A stretch of DNA of 64,000 bases, from contig JASJOG010000203.1 of assembly GCA_030142905.1 (NCBI GenBank), forward strand, positions 248,001-312,000, written 5' to 3'. Of this stretch, positions 23,200-34,200 are shown one piece after another; positions within the stretch are counted from its first letter, which is position 1; each line of letters starts with the position of its first letter. The notes below the pieces were generated by a model, which saw only the letters and a program-made list of their open reading frames with translations, was not told the origin of the DNA and did no database searches. Source of the DNA: Heliopora coerulea (taxonomy: Eukaryota; Cnidaria; Anthozoa; Scleralcyonacea; Helioporidae). A program made the position numbers and the translations under genes.

Positions 23200-24560
23200 T
23201 AGACGGTAATCTGCATTTTGTTAATGGTCAATCCTTCCATCAACTATTGGTGACCAAGGTGCTTAAAATATTTATTGTACTGTTCGTAGTCTAAATCAAT
23301 AAATACTGATTATTAAAGTTTGCACTTATATTTATTCTACCATTTGTGGTTTAAATTAATAAGATAAGAGTGAAATATATCCAAATGGTTATTGTTCTGT
23401 ATGCTGTCTAATTCAATAACCGTTAAGTACTAAACTTGGTGACAATATTTATATAAAATTAATATTGAATATTAAAGTTAGCATCAATGTTTATTTTACC
23501 ATTTGTGGCTTTAAGTTATCAGATAATTGACAATGGACTTTATGCAAAACGTTATTGTGCTGTATGCAGCCCAAATCAATAACCATTTAGTATTAAATTT
23601 AAAAATTACACTAAAAAGGCAGCTTGGATTATGTGCTTCTAACTGTTGGTGACACTGCACGGTGCTTAGTAGTGTAAATCATAGGCTTGATACCTGGAGA
23701 AAAATACTCAAACAAGACTGTTATAAAAAAGATATGGTCATTGTTTTGATATTCAGTAGAACAGGTTCTTATTTTAGGCTACAAAGTGTTGATGACCTGT
23801 GAATGAAGTGTCAAGGTGAGGAGTGAAGTGGAAACGGCCGATTCACTTTGCCCCTTAGCTTGGCACTTTGTGCATAAGTCATCAGCACCTTGTAACCCAG
23901 AATGAGAACCTGGCCCACTAAATATCCTCATAATGTGGGTTTCATTTATATTTTTAAACTTTTTTAATGGATTAACTCCACATAGAACTATTTGCAATTA
24001 GTTAATGCTTCCACCAGCTGTTGGTGATACAGGTACTTAGAAGTTTAAGTTAGAGGACAGATACTTAGAGAAAAATACTTCAGCTAAAAATGCTTCAATA
24101 AGAAAAAAATAATTGTTTTTACATTCAGTGGACTAGGTTCTTATTTTAGGCTACAAAGTACTGATAACCTGTGAATGAATTGCCAAGGTGAGGAGTGAAG
24201 TGAAAATGGCCAATTCACTTTGCCCCTTAGCTTGACACTTTGTGCATAAGTCATCAGCACCTTGTTACCCAGAATAAAAACCTGGCCTACTAAATATCTT
24301 AATGTGAATTTCATCCTTATTTTGTAAGCTTTTTAACAGCAGCATTAACTCCAGATAGCACTATTTGCAATAGGTTGATTCTTCCACCAGCTGTTGGTGA
24401 AATTCCTGCTCTAGCAGTTTAAGATGGAATAGTTTGCAATGGTTTAATGCTTGCATTAGGTCTTGGATATACTCATACTTGGTCACCTTAATTATAACTA
24501 TTTACTATAAGTTCATGTTTTTTCAAGCTGTTGGTGACTCAGACTTAATCCTAAATGATG
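23200..24560. repeat. Nested degenerate tandem and inverted repeats
   Basis: Two periodicities are visible. At 23268-23610 a ~167-bp unit recurs about twice, marked by TTTATTTTACCATTTGTGG-type words and GTTATTGT-CTGTATGC. From about 23230 to 24540 the phrase CAGCTGTTGGTGA or variants recurs near 23243, 23643, 24016, 24388 and 24526, mostly ~370 bp apart. Within the ~370-bp units, 23763-23912 and 24131-24282 are each imperfect hairpins of ~70-bp arms: GGTTCTTATTTTAGGCTAC pairs with GTAACCCAGAATGAGAACC-like sequence. No coding potential is seen. Confidence 0.6.
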
Positions 24561-26631
24561 TATGTTTGCTCAACTAGGAAAGTCATAACAGGACAATATG
24601 TGTTTGACTCAACTTAAAGCAAGAAGAAAAAAAAAACAAAACATAAAACCCTGCAATATATTGTAGTAATTAAAATCAAAACTGGCAACTGTTATGGGAG
24701 AACCCTGTATAATTATCATTGATTACTGGATAATAAAGGACATCTATTAGCTGGATTAAATTGTGATTGGATTATGGATCCAGGGATATATTTTCACATC
24801 TAATGGATGGAGTTGGAGCTCAGGATTGATACTTACAACATTTTATGTCAAGCAAAGTGGAATCAAATGATCAAAGTTGAATCAAAAGGTTAGAATCCTG
24901 GTGGCAAAATATTTAAGGGGTGATGTTTTAGAGTAAAATGGCTAGGGTAGAGCAGTCAGGCAGGACAAGAAAAGCTATACCAGATGTGTGATGGAATCAA
25001 CTCCTTCCATAACTGGTATAGCTTTTCTTGGGATAGGTAACTGGGTATAATTTGTACCCATCATCTCCTGGTGGAAATCAACAGACTTGGTGGAATTCGT
25101 TCTTCACTGGATACAATCTTCAGGGTAGGTTGTCTTCTGGTGAAGACAATTGATCTACTTATTTAATTAATTTATATAGTATTAAAAGGAAAAATTAAGG
25201 AATTGAGGCCCAATTTAAGCTTTGTATACTTCATTGAGCTATTTTACTCATGTGCATAAGCAAACTTGATTTAAGGCTCTCCTGCAGGAATTGCAATGGA
25301 AAAAAGAAAAAAAGCCTTTTATGAAAAATACAATTAAAGCATGTGATGGTGATGATAATGTTGCTGCTGTCCAGAGATCAAAAAGCATGATTACAAATGT
25401 TTCAAGTACATGCCAATATTTTGCAGTTAGATGTGACTTGTGAACAAATTACCAAGCATTTCTCTGTGGTCATAGGTGTGCAAGCAGAAAATCTCATTGA
25501 GATATCAAGAGCTATTAAGTAAAGAAAGAAAACTGTTAATTGACCAGTACTAAATTGTAGATTGGCAAGAACTAAACTGCAAATTTCTGAATATTTCGAT
25601 TTGAATAAGTGATAAGCTATTTATGCAAAGTGATAGTATATTTTTAAGAAATTAAAGTTAATTTACTGTAAATGTTGTGTGTGTGGCTCTATCCCGACTT
25701 TGGAGATCTACAGCAACTCGTGGAACTGGTCATCAATCATCTCATTTGGATTCCAGGTGCGTTCTTAATGTATTTTTCTTAGAGACCAGGCTGGAAACTT
25801 TATCAGATAGACAGGGTTTAGTAATTATTTAGGGTAACAGGAACAAAACTAGCCAAGTTACTGAAGGAAATGGGATTCATTTCCTGGTGATGTGCTTGGA
25901 AAGTGTTCCTTGTAATTTTGTTGGCAGGCCACCAGGATGGTAGATCATCCTATGAGTTTTGCTATCATGTGAAGGGATTGACAGAACTTTACATGGTGGC
26001 TTAGTTCATGAGTTGATCTTCGGTAGTTTAAATAACTTAATATGTAGTTATTTGTGGGTGTGTCCTTCCCATCCCCATAGGTATACAATCATGTATTACC
26101 TAATAATTCAGGGAATCAAACTTATCCTTGATCCTGAGACTTGTTTTACATTGTCACTACAAAGCAAAACATGTTGATGGTTCCTGAGGATTAGTAGATA
26201 AATTGCAGTTTTTGCTAGGGCATTCAGTTATTTATACATGCTTGCTACGATGTTTCATCATCTATGCACTTCACATAATGTGTTCAGTTTGGAGCAGCTA
26301 ATCTACAATAATGTTAGAGTAGTGCTGGTAATTAGATTATTGTATTAATTTGTGGTAATTTCTATGAATAAACTCGGAAAAATTGTTGTCTTGTGTAGTT
26401 TTTTTCTATATTTGTTCCATGTCTTCCAATCTGCATTCAAGTAAAATAATTTGTATGACAAATGTACAATGTACAAAAATGTTAATGCCAGTAAATTACT
26501 ATGAGTAGAATCATATCCTTGTAGAAATCAAAGAAACATCTATTTTCATTTCACGTGCCTATGCAGCAAACACAGGCAAACCAAATTTGTTGAACATTGC
26601 ACATATGAATGCAACATCTTCCATAAATTTT
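24561..26631. other. Gene-poor AT-rich DNA with one perfect hairpin
   Basis: Apart from the hairpin at 24966-25030, no feature is recognised. A donor-like CCAG|GTGCGT follows an open stretch near 25690-25755, and AATAAA appears near 26367, so a noncoding transcript is possible but not demonstrated. Confidence 0.3.
24966..25030. repeat. Perfect 18-bp stem hairpin
   Basis: CAAGAAAAGCTATACCAG at 24966-24983 is the exact reverse complement of 25013-25030. The 29-nt loop can pair further (ATGGAA with TTCCAT). The 65-nt size and near-perfect stem resemble a cnidarian microRNA precursor, but the stem stops abruptly and could equally be a small inverted-repeat relic. Confidence 0.5.
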
Positions 26632-27104
26632 TAGCAGAACTGGGAGTTTTACCAGATTATTTTTGGCATTTCCATACCCTTTTGAGGATGACATACTAAA
26701 ACAAAGTCAAAATATTTTGTCTATGTTCATATGCCACATACAGCAAAACTGGGAGTTTTGTCTGCCGAGATATCAGTGAAACTGGCAGACTATTTTCGGC
26801 ATTTCTATACCCTTTTGAGGATGACATACTAAAACAAAAACCGACATATTTTGTAAATGTTCATGTATTGTGTAGCAAAACTGGGAGTTTTGCCTGCCAA
26901 GATATCAGTGAAATTGGCAGATTATTTTCGGTATTTCTATACCCTTTTGAGGATGACATACTAAAACAAAACCAAAATATATTGTCAATGTTTATGTATC
27001 ATTTAGCAAAACTGGAAGTTTTGCCTGCCAAAAACAATGAAATTGGCAGTTTATTTTCGGCGTTTCAATACCCTTTTGAGGATGACATACCAAAACAACA
27101 CCAA
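26632..27104. repeat. ~132-bp tandem repeat, about 3.6 copies
   Basis: The phrase CCCTTTTGAGGATGACATAC begins at 26677, 26810, 26942 and 27071, giving periods of 133, 132 and 129 bp. Each copy also contains AGCAAAACTGGGAGTTTTG and a TATCAGTGAAATTGGCAG block. Copies are about 80-90% alike by eye. A plus frame at 26868-27209 stays open through the last two copies but the repeat itself explains that. Confidence 0.8.
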
Positions 27105-29689
27105 AGTGTGTCCTTGTTGGAACTTGAGAGTTACTGGGTTCAATTCCCATTACACACTGCTGTCAAAATTGTGAACTACTCAAGACATGATGGACAGACA
27201 ATTAATTAGACGATTGCCTGGCTGCAATAGGCTAAGAAGTTCATTGACCCACAACTATATGTTTAGCTTTTCTTGTTGGTCCTTCAATGGCCAGCTAGAA
27301 TATAATTGAAACATGTGACATAGATTGTATAACACAGGAACTCTTATGGGCACTTGTTGAAACTGAAAAATAAACTTTGGGCAGGAGTGCAGTATGCCCC
27401 CTGCCCAAAAAGAGCAAAGAAGACTTAAAAAGCAGACATGCCCAAAGAATATTCCATCAAAAAATGGAATATTCTGTCCCCACTATTTATATTAATTTTT
27501 AATTCCTAGCCATCACTCATGTGCACATGTATGCAAACTTTGCTGGTCAAATGCAATCAATTGGTTGTACATTTGTCTATCAATAACATGAGCATGACAT
27601 GATATCATCAATACAATTTGTTCATCGTGGCTGTTATCTTGACCTATATGGCTACAAGTCCTACAGCTATAAAATGTATAATTATATCAAACTATCAAAG
27701 GAGTGAACTGCCAACTGTGTGCTACTCTCCTTAAACAGAAGCTATATTACAAAATTTGCAAACATTCATTTTGGCTTAAAAGTAGCTTGTTGAGTGTAAT
27801 GGTACGTCAAATGTCTATTGAATAACCTCAGTATATGGTTGCTCTCATTATCCTGATATTTCTAGATATCCTATTCTTTACTTATTAACTTTAGAGAATA
27901 CCAGTTATTGGATGCTGTTGGCAACAATTGAATATTTCACTATTTAACAATGTTAAAGTCTTCAATAAAATCTATTTTGCTAAATTGATCACTCATCTTT
28001 TATGGCCAGACTGCTTGTCAGTACAACTTTAAAATTACAGTATGAAAATAATCAAAAAATTCAGTTTATAATTACATCAAGAATCATGAAGACCTTGGTC
28101 AATGTTATCTACCTCAGCCTTCAAATAACATTGACTTCAGTCTAAATACTATAATTCTTGATAAAATGCTCAGCCCTATCCAATACCAATAATAATTTGG
28201 ATGTTAGCACAGTAATTGGCTACTGTAAGAATTTCACTTACAGTAGATAACATTATACAAAGTTCCACATTTATACACCCCACCATCAGCAATTTGTTTA
28301 TTTCTTTGTAATTAAGTGTTAATTTATTCTATTTTTCCTTGCCTATCATGACTTCCTATGTTTTTCCCATGTTGCCCCTTTTTTAAAACCAAATTCCAGT
28401 CTTCCCAGATTTCTATTGGCTAAGCCATTCTAAGTAATTCACAGCAGCCAATCATATTAAAATTTTGTGATATAAAAACAACCTCTGTGACCAGGGTACA
28501 ATAGTTGCAAAATCCCAATATTTTGTTGAATTTTCAATTGGCATTGTAGTAACAAACTTACTTCAAAACAACTACATATGGTGGATGTAGAAAGCTCTTA
28601 AACTTTTATCCCAAAATTCTGGTGGTACCCTTTAAACCTTCATCACAAATTATATTGGTTACTATCTAGCAGGATTATATGTTTTTAACCAACATCCTGC
28701 CATCAATGGTAATATTTTGTAAGCTTCACCAGCCTAATATAAGCACAAAGTGTCAACATTTTCATTTTAGTTTGAAGTACATATATCTCATTTGTTACTA
28801 GATATAGTACAACAGTTGCAACAATTTTTGGTAGCAACATGCATTAGCAGCAAGTTCTCAAGTGTCTCTTAATAATCTAAATATCAATAACTCAGGTAAT
28901 GTTCAGATACTGTACTTTTCATAAGCCAAATCTAATGTGTAAATTAAAACACTCTTGTTCAAGATTATTTTTATCAGATTCAGCACATGAGAAGTTTGGT
29001 GTCTCGATTTTTCCTAACAAACATAAATAATGACATTAACAATAACAATACTTAATGTCTTGTATGGGACTACTAACAACTGTAAGTGTCAAATAAAAAT
29101 ACTACAGTACATAATTTTTTAAACATTCTATAAAGCACCATTATATAAGTGGCATGAAGTACATATTAGAACAAAACTTGCATTATCAACTACAAGCATA
29201 ATTTATATGGATTCTAGCCAAAAAACACTAATTCCTTTACAAAAAGAAAGGTACACACATCATACAGTGAAGGAACCATGTTTTCTTGCCCAAATGACAG
29301 GTACATGCCTAGTTTTCACAACAAAGATAGATACTTGGTCACTTGGTCATGCTATTGGTATAGTGTTATCACTAAACATTTTGTTCTTTTTGTGATGTGG
29401 ACTGATCAGACATAAGGTGGTGAAGTGCCAATTCTGTTCATTAATAAGCATTACTTATTAACAGATTAGCAGTTCACTGCCTTTTCGTCATTTTTGTCTT
29501 GCCCAGTCAAAACAGCATTTATGCCCAGATACATGCATGCCTAAGCCACTAATTTTTGTAACAGGTTACAAAAACATATGAATGTACTTTTTATCCTTTA
29601 GAAAGATTGTACATTTTGCTTTTCTTGTTGTTATTCTGATAAATTCCAACTCCACTAGTTTCCTGTCATCAACAGTTCCAGGCATAGAT
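27105..29689. other. Gene-poor AT-rich intergenic DNA
   Basis: A short perfect hairpin, GAATATTCCAT and its inverse, lies at about 27446-27473. Around 28413-28480 an ATTGG, a CCAATC and TATAAAAA are spaced like a small promoter, but no exon follows that I can recognise. Otherwise there are only short chance frames. Confidence 0.3.
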
Positions 29690-29695
29690 TTTATT
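29690..29695 (-). terminator. Poly(A) signal for TMEM242
   Basis: AATAAA on the minus strand lies about 200 nt beyond the proposed TMEM242 stop codon at 29894. The distance suits a 3' untranslated region. Confidence 0.4.
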
Positions 29696-29893
29696 GATAA
29701 ATAGCTTTCATTGCATGTCAATTAGCCCCCTAGCCTTGTGTGAGAGCAAAAATACTTTTGAATTTCTTGCATAACCATGAGACCAGGATAGCTGATTGAT
29801 GTCCTTAAAAGAATATTAAGGTACCATTTATGAATTAGATCCAATCACTTTTACATTACAGAACAAATTCAGTTTCCCTTCATCAGTTTACTC

Positions 29894-31092
29894 TCAACTT
29901 TTCAAATCATCAACTTTGAAATCATCTTGAAGTTGCCTAAGAAAATAATTATGAGGTAAGATAGAATTTGTCTGCAAATAATAAGGCTAGGATACTATAA
30001 GAGTAAAAAGAAGGCAACAACCTCATCAAAAACCAGTGTTATTATAAAGATGAGCACTTGGTCCTATCACTTTTATTCATTCTAATTTATTAAAATATAA
30101 AATTACTATAAAAACATTAATTCCTGTACTAAAAGCCTTTTCAGTTATTAATTTGGAAACACAATAGATGTTGGAATGGAACATGTTATCATAATCATTT
30201 TCCTTAGTAGAGAGTTCTTAAAAGTTGGGTGATGAGGTGCAGAGGCTAGTGTGCTTGAGCTTGTTTGGAGTGACACATTTCATGCAAGAAAGCATCAAAG
30301 TAACATTGAAATATAGCTCAAAGATCCCTAGATTATCATGTCCAGCTTTCAGTTTGGTACTGCCTCTTTATGGATGATTTTCTGATAATTAACTGACCAA
30401 AAACTTACAGTCCTAGTTCTTCAGGGTAAGCAACTTGTTCACACACTCATAAAATGGTTGCTAGGGAGGGGTGGAGTGGGTGTGGCAAGAAGAGTTGAGT
30501 TTGTCTCGAGTGAAAGGTTTGCAGGGTGGCAGACCCACGGTGTTAATAGACCATGACTGAGTAGAAACAACGAAGCAGACCAGACATTTAGTTTAGAAAG
30601 AAGAATAAGGAAATTACAAGTAGTTGGTGGGTAGTAAGGTGCAGCTCTGTCTCTTTGATAACATCAGTGCCGATGGAAAGTTCTAAAAAGGCGGTTGTTT
30701 GTGCCGAGCTTTCGTGGAAAAACGAACAGTGCAGTCTGTCCAGAAATCGGTTCAATTTGAAAAGTTTAAGTGGCCAGTCAAGGTCCGCTACAAAGAAGTA
30801 TGTCTACCTTTCTCAGCTCATACACTGACTTAACCAGGACACTAAGCGTTGCTACCCCACCAACTGAAATCACAGTACCCCATCCAAGGGCTCGCAGAGC
30901 CAACTTTGCACCTTCCTCTTGAACATTTCCCGAAAATGTTGAGGGTGAACGTTTCCTCACTGACCCAATGGCCACACCAAATCCTCCAACAACTGATGCA
31001 AAGGTAACTCCAAAGAGAAAGGCTAATTTCGCCTTGAACATGTTGGTTTCAGAAACATTCGGCTCCTTTTCCAAGTCAGACGAGGCAGCCAT
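29894..31092 (-). CDS. TMEM242: Transmembrane protein 242
   Basis: The main exon, 30824-31092, encodes a small two-helix membrane protein. Residues ~22-43 and ~69-88 are hydrophobic, and the family signature LALRALGWG sits at 64-72 at the start of the second helix. In human cells TMEM242 is a mitochondrial inner-membrane protein that helps assemble ATP synthase and respiratory complexes. The frame runs on to 30778, but family proteins end in a charged tail supplied by later sequence. A good candidate last exon is 29894-29936: acceptor TTTTCTTAG, then QLQDDFKVDDLKS and a stop, in phase if the donor is GT|GTATGA after 30824. That gives 103 residues, shorter than human (~141) at both ends. A donor at AAAG|GTAGAC is the alternative but gives a stop soon. 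Main exon confident; second exon inferred. Confidence 0.8.
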
Positions 31093-31216
31093 CTCAATGT
31101 TTTCAAGTCTATCGGACGTCTACGTGAGCTATCGTAGTTTATCGTCGTTCACTCGTCAATCATCGATTCTACTCCGTTTCGGCGCCAATGTCAAGGGATT
31201 AGAAGTTCAGAAAGTC
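31093..31216. promoter_or_regulatory. Bidirectional promoter of TMEM242 and NUP43
   Basis: Only 124 bp separate the two divergent start codons. No TATA box is seen. GGCGCCAA at 31181-31188 resembles an E2F site in the reverse sense, and ATCG-rich words recur (CTATCG, TTATCGTCG, CATCGATT). Compact TATA-less promoters are common between divergent housekeeping genes. Confidence 0.6.
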
Positions 31217-34200
31217 ATGGCTACTTCTAAAGTGAAATACGTAGGACAGAAAGTTTCCAAAGTCCGGTGGAGTCCATCTGGTCATCTTACTCAATCGAAA
31301 ATTTTTGCAAGTGGTGGATGGGACAACCAGGTTTGTTACTATGGATCTTGTATCTGCTAAAATATAGTATTTTTTTGTTATTTGGTAATTCGTATCGTAG
31401 GTTATTATAGATTTGAACCATTTGAATGTCAGCCATTTCTATTTAAATATATTGTTGAAAACGTATATATACTTCCTTGGCACTTAAAATATGAATAATA
31501 AACGTAAAAAAAATTTCTCTATTCTGATTGGCTGCTGGCAGTGCAATTTCAAGGTAACAGTGCAGAAAAAACTAACAGTAATTTGCATTGAATTACCATC
31601 ATGGCACTGCATTACTTCTTGCATGTATATTATTCATTGGTAATAGCAAGCTTTCTTGTGCAGTTTTTTGAAATACATGCACTGGTAAGTTTTTCAAAGA
31701 CTTTAGATAGCACTCACCTATAAAAAACTCACTTGCATGCCTTCTTTCCAAATTGCAGCTAAAGCCATGCTGTCACTTACACTTATATTATTGTCATTAT
31801 TAATGTGAGCAGGCTCACTCTGTCTTGTTTCAATTGTGGTTGGAAAACAGTAAATTTATGTGATGTTGAAAAAGAAGTAGTGGGTTGTATTTAAGAAAAC
31901 ATTTGCAAAAGCTATAACAGCAATTGTTATTGTACACCATTAAAGATATAGCATGTGGCCACTATATTATGAGATCAAAATTTATGTAAGGATAGTGTTA
32001 ATGAGGGCAAAGTCACAGCCAATTATTGTCTTGGAAATTGAGAGTGAGTAATCTGATTGTTTCAGAGGTAACTAACTTATGTTGCTTGGTTGTTGCAAGT
32101 TTTGTGTGTATGTGATGTACCTACTTGGCCTGATAAAGGCTTCTGATGCAGCCATTCTCAGTGCATGATTTATGAAGTCATGAATGAGGAATCTCTTGAA
32201 AACTGAACATTTATCAGGATAAAACTTGTAAACATTTGCCACAATAAAATAAGTGATCCTGAAACAACAGACTGCAGTGCTATTGATTCCTGGAAAATGT
32301 CTATGACTTTTTACTTTTAGATTAATAAGTTAAGTCTATGGAGCATTGAGAATGAACGAACCAATGACCAAACCTTTTTGACATATAATTTACCTCTGGA
32401 GCCACACCTTATCAGTGAAGTTGAGCATGAAGGAAATGTCACAGATATTAAGGTTAGATTTTTCAAACTATATTGCATTTAAATTTTTCACATTAGTTGT
32501 ACTTTGATTTTGGTGTTCTGGTGGTTGTTGGTAATTGCAAGAAAGGGTGCCAGAGTTAGTATCCATGCATATAATGTCTATCAGAACAAATCCTTATGTT
32601 TGTATTCAAATATAAGTGAAGGGTCTTCTTTCAATTTCAAAACACCATGAGAAAGTTGAAAAAACAAGACAAGATGAGTTTTAATGAATACCAAGGTGCC
32701 TTAAATCACATTGAATAATCCTTTGGAAGTGTTTTAACTAGCTTCTCAAATGACTTTATGTTGTGAAATAAAACAGATGTAAATAAATTAAGTCTATTGA
32801 TGAAAACTATTATCTTCAAATTTTTTTTAGAGTAAGGTATTAAAGTGTGCATTTGCCCCATAATGGGTTACATTCTCTGTTAAGGACCATTCTTGGGATA
32901 AATTTCTGCTATCATCTTTTGTGCTGCCATTAACACTTCCTTCTTAAAATGTGTGTATTAAATATTCTTGTATTTCACAGTATTTAGATCATGAACGACT
33001 GTTAACTTCATCATCGTGTGGCAGCATTACTATGCATAGGTTTGACACTCAGACAAAGGTAAGAGAACTAGTCAAAGACATTTTAGTTTTTTAATAAATT
33101 TTCCTTTAAATTGTAATTTCACTTTTAATTTTATTTAAGTTTCAATATAATTTTTTTCATTTCATTTATTTCAATTCAATTGAAACTAATTCAGTTTTCA
33201 TACAGTACTTTCTCTTAACACAGTGTAGATATATGTTCTACAGTATCTGTTAAAAGAAAATGTATTATTTTTGATTGACAGTTGTTGCATTTCTTTAGCG
33301 GTTGACCATATCTCACATCTGGTCTGATCTACATCATCATAACGACATGTCAAGTTGCTCATGCACCTGCCTGGCCCTTAGTCCTAACTTACCAGACTTT
33401 GTAAGTGCGGGGGAAGATGGAACACTTGTGGTACTTCGCATGGATCGTACCACACCTGTTAGAAAAATAGGTACTGAAACTTGTCTTCTGTTTACTTCTT
33501 TCCTTTTTTCCTCATTCTTTCCTGTTTCTACTTTTGTTCTTACTGACACTGACATGACAGTCTCATTTTAATTCTAGTAGAGTGTACACCCAGATTATAT
33601 TTAACAAATAGAAATTACTTGAGTGTCTCTGTGCTGTGATAGAAACATGAATGACGTCATTTCAACTGGAAAAATGCTGAGTGAAAACACGAGGCATAGC
33701 CAAGTGATTTCTGCTATGTTTGTGGTTGAAATGGCATCATGAATGTTTTATATCACAGTAGAAAGACACAAAAACTATTTTCTATTTGTTTTATAAAATA
33801 TCCAAGATTTTTTTGAGTTTTCATGTCATCCATGTCTCTGTACTTGAATACAAAATGAACACGACATCAGCTTATCTCAGTATTGAGAGAAAATGAAGCT
33901 TGTCCAATCAGCATGCATAGGATGCGTGTTACTTTACAAATGTAAATAAAACAAGTGGCTTTTTATGCAAGCTCTGGTTGGTCTGTAGCTGTATTTAAAT
34001 AGGAGGTTTAGGCAAACACTGTGGTGACGTCTACAGCAACATGTTTGTACAATAGAAATTTTCATTCCAAACAAAAGGAATGAATAAGTGGTAGTTATAA
34101 GAGAGTTTTCAACACCGTCCTACTTCAGCTAAGAAAATCGTCGAATGCATTTCCAAAGTTTCACAGCTGTGTTGGGACACAATACGAGAAACGTTTTTAG

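Noticed and set aside
30968..31216. Longer NUP43 N-terminus starting upstream of 31217
   Set aside because: It would overlap TMEM242 coding sequence in antisense, and the protein from 31217 already matches the family length.
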